This document shows, piece after piece, positions 26,408 to 35,085 of a DNA stretch of 64,000 bases. Every line of letters starts with the position of its first letter. The stretch's first letter is position 1. Made by a program: the position numbers and the translations under genes. This DNA is from Paenibacillus sp. FSL H7-0326. Lineage in GTDB: Bacteria > Bacillota > Bacilli > Paenibacillales > Paenibacillaceae. Under the pieces are notes generated by a model. It saw nothing but the letters and a program-made list of their open reading frames with translations. It was not told the origin of the DNA and did not search any database. The DNA is taken from positions 2,170,001-2,234,000 of the forward strand of contig NZ_MPVN01000001.1 in NCBI RefSeq assembly GCF_001955535.1, read 5' to 3'.

Positions 26408-26752
26408 CTATTCATAGCTCCGGCGAAACATCGCATGGGTTTCTGATTTGCCCTTCCATTCCACAGGCTCCGCTTCAGTCTCCCCGCGCGGTATTACTCC
26501 CTCATCATCTGATCCAAACTCCGTATCCGCTATTGTCCGATAGACGGGTGCTACATTCGCAATCTCAGCACTGATCTGGGCTGTTCCCTTCACCCGCTGG
26601 GTCTCTGCAGAACGGCTCACTTGATGAGCCCATGCAAATTCCTCATTACGACTCGTTGTTTCTTCAATATGTTCTGCCTTCACAACCTCATCCTTGACTC
26701 CTCTCGACTGGCTGTTTAACAGATACTGTCTCGTTGCATCGTTCTGTGTCAT
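26408..26752 (-). CDS. Hydrophilic hypothetical protein
   Basis: 114 residues, charged, without cysteine, membrane helix or signal peptide (MTQNDATRQYLLNSQSRGV at the start, EPVEWKGKSETHAMFRRSYE at the end). A strong AAGGAGGG precedes the ATG, which supports it as a real gene. No family is recognised; a spore or stress role would be speculation. Confidence 0.7.
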   Translation of the reverse strand: MTQNDATRQYLLNSQSRGVKDEVVKAEHIEETTSRNEEFAWAHQVSRSAETQRVKGTAQISAEIANVAPVYRTIADTEFGSDDEGVIPRGETEAEPVEWKGKSETHAMFRRSYE

Positions 26753-26949
26753 GATCGAAACCCTCCTTATATATGCGTACTGCTCTTAGATAAGCACACG
26801 ACATAGTGTGTGACAGGAGATAACTGGCTATACACTCCCGCTCTGACCCTGAATTGGCCTCATAAAACTTAATGAGACGGATTAATCCAAGCTCTGATTC
26901 GGAATAATAACAAGCAGCAATCGAAGATTACAGGAAAGGAAGATATCAC

Positions 26950-27069
26950 ATGAAGCTCATGTTCCACTGGATTGAACATCACCTGGGAAGTGTATTTCTC
27001 TGTCTTGCCGTCATCGCTGCCATAATATATGTAGCTGTTCATCATACTCAGCTGTTCTATAAAGAATAA
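26950..27069 (+). CDS. Very small single-pass membrane protein
   Basis: 39 residues: a His-containing amphipathic N-terminus (MKLMFHWIEHHLGS), one transmembrane helix (VFLCLAVIAAIIYVAVHH) and a short tail. AAAGGAAG lies 7-8 bases before the ATG. It precedes the DUF1129-like gene by about 90 bp on the same strand. No family recognised. The good ribosome site and coherent helix support it. Confidence 0.6.
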   Translation: MKLMFHWIEHHLGSVFLCLAVIAAIIYVAVHHTQLFYKE

Positions 27070-27161
27070 GCCTACACCTAACTTTGCTAATTCCACCTTA
27101 CTCCCGTATACTTTATTCATATGATGTACGGATATAGGACAGAGGAGTGGACAATAAAGTA

Positions 27162-27935
27162 ATGAATCGCAGCAAACAAATCATGCTGATCAGGAATCGG
27201 CAAACTACGGTCATTGGTCAGATGACATCTCCTTCCAGGGAGTTCTATGCCCTGATCGAGGAACAGGTCAGGAACTCGCGCATTCCTGAGCTCGAGCTCG
27301 AGGAGCTGCTGCTCCGCATGGGACAGGAAATCTTAGAAGCACAACGTAAGGGCACTAATCTGAAGCAATTATTCGGCGGTAAACCGGACAAGTATATTAA
27401 AGAAGAAGAGAATAAATATGCGCTGGGAGCAGCACCCGCTGCAAATTCGAAAGCCTCCTCCACCGTCTCAGCTAAAGATGCGGATAAGATTAATAATGAA
27501 AATACAGATAATACCAAAGGAATTAAATTCAATCTCATGATTGCCTGGGCTGCGGTATCGATGGTATTTCTGCTAATGGGACTCATCGGGCAGGTGACTT
27601 CGTTAGCGGGCCAAGATCCATCACCCTATACGAGTATCAGCCTGTTTACATTAGCCCTCATCGCCGGTGGCGCGATTGTATTAATTCAGATTCTCCTCTC
27701 TTTTAATCATGCACCGGAGGATGAAGAGACCCATCGGTCACCGAGACGCGCTGGATTTAATCTGAAATCCATCATCAATTATCTCATCGTCGTGGTCATC
27801 ATTTTGCTTCTGGGCTACATATTCGGCAATATGCTTCCCGCTATTCAGCTGTCTGCCATTGCCCTCATCGCTATTGGAGCCATCGGACTTGTGCTCGTTA
27901 AACCGATCTTCGGAAGGAAAAGAAGGGCTGAATAA
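27162..27935 (+). CDS. DUF1129-like membrane protein
   Basis: About 257 residues. The N-terminal soluble part contains the DUF1129-like stretch GTNLKQLFGGKPDKYIKEEE. A low-complexity linker follows (about residues 85-125) and then four or five hydrophobic helices, ending in a basic tail (FGRKRRAE). Family members are uncharacterised. The start is uncertain: GTG 27,147 overlaps the GAGGAG, so ATG 27,162 is preferred although its spacing is long. It is followed by a terminator. Confidence 0.7.
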   Translation: MNRSKQIMLIRNRQTTVIGQMTSPSREFYALIEEQVRNSRIPELELEELLLRMGQEILEAQRKGTNLKQLFGGKPDKYIKEEENKYALGAAPAANSKASSTVSAKDADKINNENTDNTKGIKFNLMIAWAAVSMVFLLMGLIGQVTSLAGQDPSPYTSISLFTLALIAGGAIVLIQILLSFNHAPEDEETHRSPRRAGFNLKSIINYLIVVVIILLLGYIFGNMLPAIQLSAIALIAIGAIGLVLVKPIFGRKRRAE

Positions 27936-27944
27936 TTCATACAC

Positions 27945-27988
27945 AAACCCTAGAGAATCCTCAGCCATTGCGGGATGCTCTAGGGTTT
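27945..27988 (+). terminator. Terminator of the DUF1129-like gene
   Basis: AAACCCTAGAG (27,945-27,955) pairs with CTCTAGGGTTT (27,978-27,988), only 10 bp beyond the stop codon. Confidence 0.8.
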
Positions 27989-28011
27989 ATTAACATGTGG
28001 ATAACATACCA

Positions 28012-28051
28012 AAGAAGCTCGAATTGCCGCTAATCGCAATTCGAGCTTCTT
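28012..28051 (-). terminator. Terminator of the large secreted repeat protein gene
   Basis: A perfect 16-bp stem (28,012-28,027 with 28,036-28,051) and 8-base loop, about 33 bp beyond the stop codon at 28,084. The T-run is short (CTTCTTTGG). Confidence 0.75.
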
Positions 28052-28083
28052 CCTACTTCCGTCATGCTCCTAAACTGCAGCCA

Positions 28084-30876
28084 TTATATATCCTTAGCAG
28101 CCGAGTCTTCTCCGTGTTCACCTGATGTGCGCTGTGATTGAGGTGCAGCTGCAGCAGGCAATTCCTCCATTACAATCGTGTCACTTGCTCTCGACAGGCT
28201 GTTCACAGTTGCCTTGTCTCCATCAGCTACGGATAATACAAAGATACGATAGGTAACGCCCGCCTTCAATGTGCTGCCATCTGCATCCAGCGCGTACGTA
28301 TCAAGCACCGCGCTCAGGTTGTCTCCCGTTCTGGAAACCGCGGTATACTGGCTTCTTGGCAATGCATTCGCTTGCTCCAGCGTAAATTGATCTGCATTCG
28401 CCGCCTTCACCGCAATGACTGCGTAGAAGGACAATCCGGCTTCATTGCCTGCCTTATTGAAATCCACCTTTATAGCCGGATTCTCAGCAGGCTTATTCTC
28501 CACCTTCGTTATGACGGCAGTGTCCACTGCGACAGGTGCTTTATTGATTACGAAGGTGTTAGATGGCTGTGACAAAGCATTTTCCGAGCGTACTTTGCCA
28601 TCTGCTAGCGACAACACGAACACCTTATAATTTGTTCCCGGAGTGAGACGATCACCCCTGACGTCCTTGGTATTCTCGTTCAGCACTTGTGACAGATCCG
28701 ATCCTTTCTTCGCCACTGCTGTATAATTCCCCGAGTCCACCCGATTTGCCCATGCCAGATCAAACCTGCTCGCTTCATCCGCCCGCACTACCATAACAAG
28801 ATAACGGGACAGCCCTGTCTCATCCGAAGCCTTCTTGAACTTCACGGTGACATCACGTCCATCCCCATTGGTTCCGTTCACTACCGCCTCTACCGAGGAA
28901 GCTGGCTGGGCACTACTCGCCGATAGCTGGATCACAGATGAAGCACCGGACAGAGAGTTCAGCTTGCTGTCACCTCTGTTACTGACCGCAAGAACGAATA
29001 CGCGGTAGCTTACTCCGCTGCGAATAATGGAACCGTCTGTATCTCTCGCATCAGCTGACAAGGCTACAGATAGATTGCCGCCTGTTTTGTTTACACGCGT
29101 GTATCTTGAGCTGTTCATGCTGCTTGCAATAGATACATTAAAAGCCCCTGCATTCCCCGATTTCACGACGAATACGCGATAATGATCCACACTTGCTTCA
29201 TTCGATGATTTGTTAAACGTCACTCTGAGGTCACGGCCATCCCCATAATCCTGAATATCACTTGCCGCAAGTCCACTGATCGGCTTCGTTACCGAGTTGT
29301 TCACAAGGGTAATCTGGGCTGAGGCACCAGAGAGCAGATTGGAGTATCCCCCCTGCTGATTGCCCATGGATGCAACAAAGACTCGGTACGTCTCTCCTTC
29401 CCGGATTGTATTACCGCTGGTATCCTTCAGTTTTTCAGGCAAGGTGGTGGTGATATTGTTACCTGTCTTGGAGATATCGTAGTATCGGTCCGAGCCCAGC
29501 TTATTCGCTTCAGTCATATTAAAAGACGATGCTTGATTATTCCTAACCACATATATTCTATAAAAACCGACCTTGGCCTCATTGCCTGCTCTATTGAAGG
29601 ACAATTGTATATCCCGGCCATTGCCATAATCATTTACATCATTGACTGCCGTGATGGATGGAGCCGTCAATGTCGCACTGTCGAGTGTAATCGCAGAGGA
29701 AGCACCAGACAGCTTATGCTGCTTATTATTCGTGTTCGAGCTGGCCGAATAGATGTAGACGACATACGGGATGCCGTTCTTGATCATCTCTCCCGATGAA
29801 TCACGTGTGCCTGAAGACAACGTCGTCGTAATCGTTGATGAGCTCGACTTATTCACGGGTGTAGAATAGCTGTTCGCTGCTCTGCTGGCTGCGTTCACAT
29901 CAAAGGATGAAGCATCCTTTTGCTTAACGACAAAGATGCGGTAATTGGTAATATCCGATGTCGTACCCGGCTGCTTGAAGCTGACTTCCATATCTCTTCC
30001 GTCCCCATGATTCGCGATATCTCGTATCTTAACCTCTGAGGCTGCAGCCACTGCCGGCTTGGCATTCATCGTAATCGGATCTTTAGCCGAGGACAGCACA
30101 TAGGAGAAATCAGAAGCATCATTTCCCACGGTCAGCACATAGACCTTGTAAGCCGTGCCAGACTGTATCTTTTGACCCGCTGCATCCAGTGTGTTCTCTT
30201 TCAACGTCACACTAAGCTTGCCATTCGTTCTCGATACGGGGGTGTAGCTCGTATAAGATACATTTCTGGCTTCATTCAGATTAAAGCTTCCACTGTTTGA
30301 GGCTTTGACCAGTATGACCCGGTATTCATGCACCCCGCCTTCGTTCTGCGAAGGGGTAAACTCCACGCTGATATCTCTTGCATCCCCGTACTGTGTACCG
30401 ACCCTGGTCGTTACAGTGGAAGAAGACAGATCATTGCTGCTCGTAATAATATCTACACGTTTGGCACTGGAGTTCCACAGAACTTCCTCACCAAGTGCCT
30501 CCGTCACGAAGCGGATGGGCACCATAGTGCTGCCTTTGATGATCGACGCCGGAACATCGAGTGTGACTCTGCTTCCACTGATCGTGGCATAGCTCGATCC
30601 GATCGTCATGGAGACCGTCTGGTCTCCTTTTGTCGCTGTAACTGTCTTCGTCTTATTGTTCCATATTACATTCGCATCCAGCCCTTCAAAGATCGAGCGC
30701 AGTGGAACGAGAACCCGATTGCCCTTCATTACAGGCGCTTGGGGAGACGGAAGTCTTTCATTATCGATATAAATTTGGATGGCAGTCGCCGCGTTTAACA
30801 TACCTGGCGTATGACCAACGCCCGCGGATACCAGTGCAGCAATCACAACCGAGGATACCCATTTCTTCATCATCAT
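28084..30876 (-). CDS. Secreted protein: copper-amine-oxidase-type stalk domain plus six ~115-residue repeats
   Basis: 930 residues. A signal peptide (MMMKKWVSSVVIAALVSAG) is followed by a CuAO N-terminal-like stalk domain at about 33-145 (VLVPLRSIFEGLDANVIWNN and MVPIRFVTEALGEEVLWN), a wall- or surface-binding module common in Paenibacillus exoproteins. Six degenerate repeats fill about residues 155-905. Each has a GDGRD-like motif at its start (YGDARD, HGDGRD, YGNGRD, YGDGRD, NGDGRD; lost in the sixth), a YRVFVV strand, a SAR/TxAL...D segment and YRVFVLSV near the end, which looks like a beta-sandwich. The tail is short and acidic/basic without an anchor. Function unknown; adhesion or matrix role is inference. 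Confidence 0.85.
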   Translation of the reverse strand: MMMKKWVSSVVIAALVSAGVGHTPGMLNAATAIQIYIDNERLPSPQAPVMKGNRVLVPLRSIFEGLDANVIWNNKTKTVTATKGDQTVSMTIGSSYATISGSRVTLDVPASIIKGSTMVPIRFVTEALGEEVLWNSSAKRVDIITSSNDLSSSTVTTRVGTQYGDARDISVEFTPSQNEGGVHEYRVILVKASNSGSFNLNEARNVSYTSYTPVSRTNGKLSVTLKENTLDAAGQKIQSGTAYKVYVLTVGNDASDFSYVLSSAKDPITMNAKPAVAAASEVKIRDIANHGDGRDMEVSFKQPGTTSDITNYRIFVVKQKDASSFDVNAASRAANSYSTPVNKSSSSTITTTLSSGTRDSSGEMIKNGIPYVVYIYSASSNTNNKQHKLSGASSAITLDSATLTAPSITAVNDVNDYGNGRDIQLSFNRAGNEAKVGFYRIYVVRNNQASSFNMTEANKLGSDRYYDISKTGNNITTTLPEKLKDTSGNTIREGETYRVFVASMGNQQGGYSNLLSGASAQITLVNNSVTKPISGLAASDIQDYGDGRDLRVTFNKSSNEASVDHYRVFVVKSGNAGAFNVSIASSMNSSRYTRVNKTGGNLSVALSADARDTDGSIIRSGVSYRVFVLAVSNRGDSKLNSLSGASSVIQLSASSAQPASSVEAVVNGTNGDGRDVTVKFKKASDETGLSRYLVMVVRADEASRFDLAWANRVDSGNYTAVAKKGSDLSQVLNENTKDVRGDRLTPGTNYKVFVLSLADGKVRSENALSQPSNTFVINKAPVAVDTAVITKVENKPAENPAIKVDFNKAGNEAGLSFYAVIAVKAANADQFTLEQANALPRSQYTAVSRTGDNLSAVLDTYALDADGSTLKAGVTYRIFVLSVADGDKATVNSLSRASDTIVMEELPAAAAPQSQRTSGEHGEDSAAKDI

Positions 30877-31231
30877 TTCCTCCAGCTTCCCATTAAATTA
30901 AAAAACATCAGCTCCATTTGCAACTTATGCGGCTCATTTCACGTCAGCAATCTTATAACGCAGAATAGTGGGATAATGTTCCATATTTACAAGTCGGAAG
31001 AAAATTATTTTTTTTGCCTGACCAAATGTTGACTCGCTCGCTAATCAGTAAATCGAACCAGCAGAGATCATTGTGTATATTTTTGCGTTATGGGTGATGG
31101 GTGAATACCAATTCGATCATTATTGTGCCACATCATTTCAACTAGAGCAGGTGGGCCTCGGGTAATTAGGGTAAATACTTTAGGTAACCCATGTATGTAA
31201 ATCTATCCATCATTTTTAGGAGGGTATAATT
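30877..31231. other. Divergent intergenic region
   Basis: Separates two secreted-protein genes transcribed away from each other, so it must hold both promoters, but I could not assign -35/-10 pairs with confidence. No gene, strong repeat or hairpin was seen. AGGAGGG precedes the plus-strand gene. Confidence 0.4.
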
Positions 31232-32203
31232 ATGAAGAACACGATACTTCGGCATAAGAACAACCGGAAATCCACCGTAAAATGGATGGCTGTGTTAAGC
31301 AGTGCAGCATTGCTGCTGCCTGCCGGATGGAGCCCCGCCTTCGCCCAAAATACCGCGCAAGCAAATACATCAGCACCTGCAGCTGCTGAGGCAGTTTCAT
31401 CGGAGTCGTCCGTTATCCTGAACAAGTTTCGAGCTTTGCTTAAACAACCGAACGGTCTGCCGGAAGCTGCAACTTATCTGAATAAAAATATATCAAAAGC
31501 ATCTCCCCATCATGCGACGCTTATGGTGCTCTATTTAGAAAATGCACGGATCAAAGCCATGCCGTCCATTGATAAGAAGTTGTACCCGCAGGACGTTCAA
31601 GAGGAGCTGCAGACCTTTTTCAAAGAAAACGACACCATGAACCAGCTGATCCAAAAGGCAAAAACTCAAAAAGTGAAAAACCTGCTGACACAGGCTAAAA
31701 ATTACGGATACAAGGTCATTACCGCTGAAGGCATGTATTTCCTGACGATGGATTATTCTGCTTTTGAACGTTACGAGGAGGATGTCAAAGAGGATATTTC
31801 TGCCTACATCAGCATCCAGTCAGAGCTCTCTCGCAAACAGCTGGGTAAGGATGCCGCTCTTGCGATCGGGTATCAGGAGCTTGTCAATCGTGCGTTACTG
31901 CTCGAAGGATTTGTTAATAACTATCCGAACTCTAATCGCACACGGCAAATGGAAGATCAATATGACTTGTACAGACACGTTATTTTTTACGGGATGAATA
32001 ATACCCCTCTCTTCCAAGACAATGGAGCGATCAGACCCCATGCCAAAACAGCCTACACGTTCATTGCCGGTCGCCCGAATGATAACAACAGTCAGCTGCA
32101 CGAGCTGCTGAAGCAGTTCGTTAACGTACTGAAGGATCATCAGTTCAAGCAAACCTCTGAGGTAAAAGATTGGCTCGAGGAGCATGTCGGAACGAACGGA
32201 TAG
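31232..32203 (+). CDS. Secreted hypothetical protein
   Basis: 323 residues with a basic N-terminus, hydrophobic signal segment (MAVLSSAALLLPAGWSPAFA) and a probable AFA cleavage site near residue 38. An Ala/Ser-rich linker follows, then a mostly helical domain (VILNKFRALLKQPNGLPEAA; later YEEDVKEDISAYISIQSELS). No catalytic motif recognised. It is divergent from the large repeat protein. A terminator follows directly. Confidence 0.75.
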   Translation: MKNTILRHKNNRKSTVKWMAVLSSAALLLPAGWSPAFAQNTAQANTSAPAAAEAVSSESSVILNKFRALLKQPNGLPEAATYLNKNISKASPHHATLMVLYLENARIKAMPSIDKKLYPQDVQEELQTFFKENDTMNQLIQKAKTQKVKNLLTQAKNYGYKVITAEGMYFLTMDYSAFERYEEDVKEDISAYISIQSELSRKQLGKDAALAIGYQELVNRALLLEGFVNNYPNSNRTRQMEDQYDLYRHVIFYGMNNTPLFQDNGAIRPHAKTAYTFIAGRPNDNNSQLHELLKQFVNVLKDHQFKQTSEVKDWLEEHVGTNG

Positions 32204-32225
32204 AATGCTAATGTGCAGCACAAGA

Positions 32226-32260
32226 AGCCCCGCTTACGATTGTAAGCGGGGCTCTATTTT
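32226..32260 (+). terminator. Terminator of the secreted hypothetical protein gene
   Basis: AGCCCCGCTTAC (32,226-32,237) pairs perfectly with GTAAGCGGGGCT (32,242-32,253) and is followed by CTATTTTT. Confidence 0.92.
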
Positions 32261-32276
32261 TATCACCTAAAATATA

Positions 32277-33557
32277 TCAGATCAAGAGATTAAAGAGATT
32301 AAGATCCTTGTTCAGCTCGGTATATTGAATATTTTTTCGATTCATACGCTCGATGAGCGGCTCGTAATCCTCGGTGTACATCAGCTCAATGCCGACCAGG
32401 GCCGGACCGTTCTCTTTGTCATTCTTCTTCGTATATTCAAACCGGGCGATATCATCATTTGGACCGAGCACATCCTCCAAAAATTCACGGAGTGCCCCCG
32501 CACGCTGCGGGAAGTTAATCATGAAATAATGCTTGAGCCCTTCATACATGAGCGAACGTTCCTTAATCTCTTGCATCCGGTCAATGTCATTATTGCCCCC
32601 ACTGATGATGCAGACGACTTTTTTTCCTTGAATCTGATCCTTATACTGCGCTAGTGCAGCAACAGACAAGGAACCCGCCGGTTCAACCACAATGGCATTT
32701 TCGTTATACAATTCAAGAATGGTTGTACACGCCTTGCCCTCCGGCACCTTTAAGATATCATCCAGTGCGTTCTTGCAGATATCATAGGTGAGATCACCCA
32801 CACGTTTAACCGCTGCACCATCCACAAATTTATCAATCTGCTGCAGGGTAACGACCTGCTTCTGATCAATGGCCTCCGTCATGGAAGCTGCGCCTAACGG
32901 CTCTACGCCAATGACCTTCGTTTCCGGATGAACGGTTTTGATATACGCACCTACACCTGCCGCGAGTCCACCACCGCCAATAGTCACAAACACATAATCC
33001 GCGGGGGTGTCCAGATCCTCCATGATCTCCATCCCAATCGTTCCATTGCCTGCAATGATCTTCGGCTGATCAAAAGGATGAATAAACGTAAGCTCCTGCT
33101 CCTTGCATACACGCATGGCCGCTTCATAGGAATCGTCATAAGTGTCGCCTGTAAGCACGACCTCCACATTGCTTCCTCCAAAACGTCTTACCTGCTTAAC
33201 CTTCTGACTCGGTGTTGTGCTTGGCATGAAGATCTTGCCCTGAATTCCCAAGGCATTACATGAAAAAGCAACCCCTTGCGCATGGTTCCCAGCACTCGCG
33301 CATACAATCCCCCGTTCTCTCTCCTCCTGGGACAGACTCCGGATCATGTTGTAAGCACCACGGATTTTAAATGAACGAACGACTTGCAAATCTTCTCTCT
33401 TTAGATAAACTTCGCAATTGTATTTCGCAGATAACACAGCATCACGCTGGAGTGGTGTACGTACGATAACCTCTCTCAGCACATGGTGTGCTCTGACGAT
33501 ATCTTCCATTCCCACAACAGGGACATTTCCACTTTTTGATGTCTCTACTGGTTCCAT
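32277..33557 (-). CDS. ilvA: Threonine ammonia-lyase, biosynthetic type
   Basis: PLP enzyme making 2-oxobutanoate from threonine, the first step of isoleucine synthesis. The PLP lysine is in VVRSFKIRGAYNMIRSLS, the substrate loop in SAGNHAQGVAFSCNALG and the phosphate loop in TIGGGGLAAGVG. A single ACT-like regulatory domain occupies about residues 330-427 (YFMINFPQRAGALREFLEDV), as in the short B. subtilis form of 422 residues. ATG 33,557 gives 427 residues and has CGGAG upstream; the frame is open to 33,626. No T-box leader was seen upstream and no other ilv genes are in the window. Confidence 0.94.
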   Translation of the reverse strand: MEPVETSKSGNVPVVGMEDIVRAHHVLREVIVRTPLQRDAVLSAKYNCEVYLKREDLQVVRSFKIRGAYNMIRSLSQEERERGIVCASAGNHAQGVAFSCNALGIQGKIFMPSTTPSQKVKQVRRFGGSNVEVVLTGDTYDDSYEAAMRVCKEQELTFIHPFDQPKIIAGNGTIGMEIMEDLDTPADYVFVTIGGGGLAAGVGAYIKTVHPETKVIGVEPLGAASMTEAIDQKQVVTLQQIDKFVDGAAVKRVGDLTYDICKNALDDILKVPEGKACTTILELYNENAIVVEPAGSLSVAALAQYKDQIQGKKVVCIISGGNNDIDRMQEIKERSLMYEGLKHYFMINFPQRAGALREFLEDVLGPNDDIARFEYTKKNDKENGPALVGIELMYTEDYEPLIERMNRKNIQYTELNKDLNLFNLLI

Positions 33558-33866
33558 TCTCTCCACACTCCGCTTGAATTTGGTACGCGCAAGGCATGTA
33601 CTCGAATCCATTCCACAACTCATCAAACGATGGGTGATATGAAAAGAATTCTCTTACGCAGCATTTCTCTGTCTATGACTTAGCTATCAGCTATCATTTC
33701 TATGTATTGTACCACTTTCCTGCGCGGCATGCCCTCCTCATCTGTACTTATTTTTACCAGCGAATCGAACTCCAATCAGACCATATTTTTGGGGATCTTA
33801 TTTTCAAGATACCGATAATCATGATAGCCTGACAGTATAGCAATAGAGAACAGGAGATGAACAGCC
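33558..33866. other. Divergent intergenic region between ilvA and the deaminase gene
   Basis: No gene, riboswitch or T-box fold was recognised. It must hold the ilvA promoter and the deaminase promoter; AGGAG precedes the deaminase ATG. Confidence 0.4.
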
Positions 33867-34343
33867 ATGGTCAATGATACAGATCTTGCACATTTGAAAC
33901 GCTGCATAGAGCTAGCAGGAACCGCTCTTGAAGCAGGTGACGAGCCCTTCGGTTCCGTCCTTGTATCCGCTGATGGCACCGTACTTGCCGAGGAACGTAA
34001 CCATGTGGGAGGCGGTGACCCTACCCAGCATCCCGAATTTGCATTAGCACGCTGGGCTGCAGAGCACATGGACCCACTAGAACGAAGCCAAGCAACCGTA
34101 TATACATCTGGCGAGCATTGTCCAATGTGTGCTGCTGCCCATGGATGGGTTGGCTTGGGACGGATCGTTTATGCAAGTTCCTCAGCTCAGCTGTCCATGT
34201 GGCTGAATGATATGGGCGCCCGCTCATCTCGGGTGCTGAGCCTCCCTATTCACGAAGTTATTCGTGATACCGTAGTAGATGGCCCTGTGCCGGAGCTAGC
34301 CGAGCAGGTCCGGAAGCTGCATCAGCAGTTACATGACCGCTAA
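33867..34343 (+). CDS. Nucleoside/nucleobase deaminase (cytidine deaminase-like fold)
   Basis: Zinc-dependent deaminase of 158 residues, close to the guanine deaminase / TadA-like group. The zinc and proton-shuttle residues lie in QHPEFALARWAAEH (His and Glu) and in GEHCPMCAAAHGW (two Cys). Two details depart from the standard: HPE instead of HAE and HCPMC instead of PCPMC. Substrate is unknown; guanine, or another base or nucleoside. AGGAG lies upstream of the ATG. Confidence 0.85.
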   Translation: MVNDTDLAHLKRCIELAGTALEAGDEPFGSVLVSADGTVLAEERNHVGGGDPTQHPEFALARWAAEHMDPLERSQATVYTSGEHCPMCAAAHGWVGLGRIVYASSSAQLSMWLNDMGARSSRVLSLPIHEVIRDTVVDGPVPELAEQVRKLHQQLHDR

Positions 34344-34357
34344 AAAAAAGAAAAAAG

Positions 34358-34440
34358 CCCGTATGCCCGGGACTGTACCCTGTCTCATAAACAAGGTATA
34401 GGTCCCGCCCCATTCGTATGGAGCATACTGGCTTTTTTTA
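34358..34440. terminator. Bidirectional terminator between deaminase and ohr
   Basis: GCCcGTATGC and GCATACtGGC pair, flanked by A-runs on the left and T-runs on the right (GGCTTTTTTT), so it can end transcription from both sides. The loop contains a further GGGAC/GGTCCC pairing. Confidence 0.8.
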
Positions 34441-34465
34441 TTGTGAGTTATCGCGTGAATTTCAT

Positions 34466-34885
34466 TTACCCCATGCTTACCGTTACATTGACATTTCCTT
34501 TAATGGCTTTGGAGTACGGGCAATAATCATGAGCAAGCTCCACATACTTGCGAGCTGTCTCCTCATCCAAACCGTCGATTCGTACATCCAGCTCCACCTC
34601 AAGCTTAACACCGTTATCTGCCGGATCTGTTTTTAAATATACCGTTGCGGACACGGTGCTCTTCTCGATTTGTACATTGTTCTTCTTCAATTGAAACTCA
34701 AGTGCTGAATTAAAGCAGGCACTGTATCCAGCCGCGAACAGCTGCTCAGGATTGGTAGCCGTTGTATCCTTGCCGCCTAGCTCCGGAGGTGCAGCAACCT
34801 CCAGCAAAAATACGTTATCCGGAGATTGCACAATGCCTTGACGCCCTCCTGTATTGATTACCGTTGTTTCATACAATGTTTTCAT
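34466..34885 (-). CDS. ohr: Organic hydroperoxide resistance protein, Ohr/OsmC family
   Basis: Cytoplasmic thiol peroxidase that reduces organic hydroperoxides, 139-141 residues. The two redox cysteines are in GYSACFNSALEF and HDYCPYSKAIKG; the conserved arginine/glutamate environment of Ohr is partly visible at TGGRQG. ATG 34,885 (MKTLYETTV) has the better spacing from AAAAGGAG; ATG 34,891 is an alternative. No ohrR gene is adjacent, but a MarR-type palindrome lies upstream. Confidence 0.93.
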   Translation of the reverse strand: MKTLYETTVINTGGRQGIVQSPDNVFLLEVAAPPELGGKDTTATNPEQLFAAGYSACFNSALEFQLKKNNVQIEKSTVSATVYLKTDPADNGVKLEVELDVRIDGLDEETARKYVELAHDYCPYSKAIKGNVNVTVSMG

Positions 34886-34941
34886 TTTCATGTTCTCCTT
34901 TTAATTTTAATTTTAGAATATAGCTGTTGTTATATTGTTAT

Positions 34942-34967
34942 AAATTATATTGTTTGCAATTTAATTT
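34942..34967. promoter_or_regulatory. Candidate OhrR-type operator upstream of ohr
   Basis: A near-palindrome with arms AAATT-ATA-TTG and CAA-TTT-AATTT lies about 57-82 bp upstream of the ohr start. The block TTATATTGTT also occurs just to its left. AT-rich inverted repeats of this kind are bound by OhrR, a MarR-family regulator. Binding is inference. Confidence 0.35.
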
Positions 34968-35049
34968 TACTAAATTTTATTTTAGGTGTAAAGCATAAAA
35001 AAATTCATTTAGTAAATCCATCCCGTGCTTGAATGAAAAAGAAATAAAA

Positions 35050-35076
35050 ATGACTGCCGAGAATTTCTCGACAGCC
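35050..35076 (-). terminator. Terminator of the Lrp-family gene
   Basis: CTGTCGAGA pairs with TCTCGGCAG on the minus strand and is followed by TCATTTTTATTT, just beyond the stop codon at 35,086. Confidence 0.8.
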
Positions 35077-35085
35077 TAAAGATCT

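Noticed and set aside
26869..27120. 83-residue open frame on the minus strand
   Set aside because: No good ribosome site; it is antisense to the better supported 39-residue membrane protein.
33558..33866. T-box leader for ilvA
   Set aside because: No T-box sequence, specifier-like stem or terminator was recognised.
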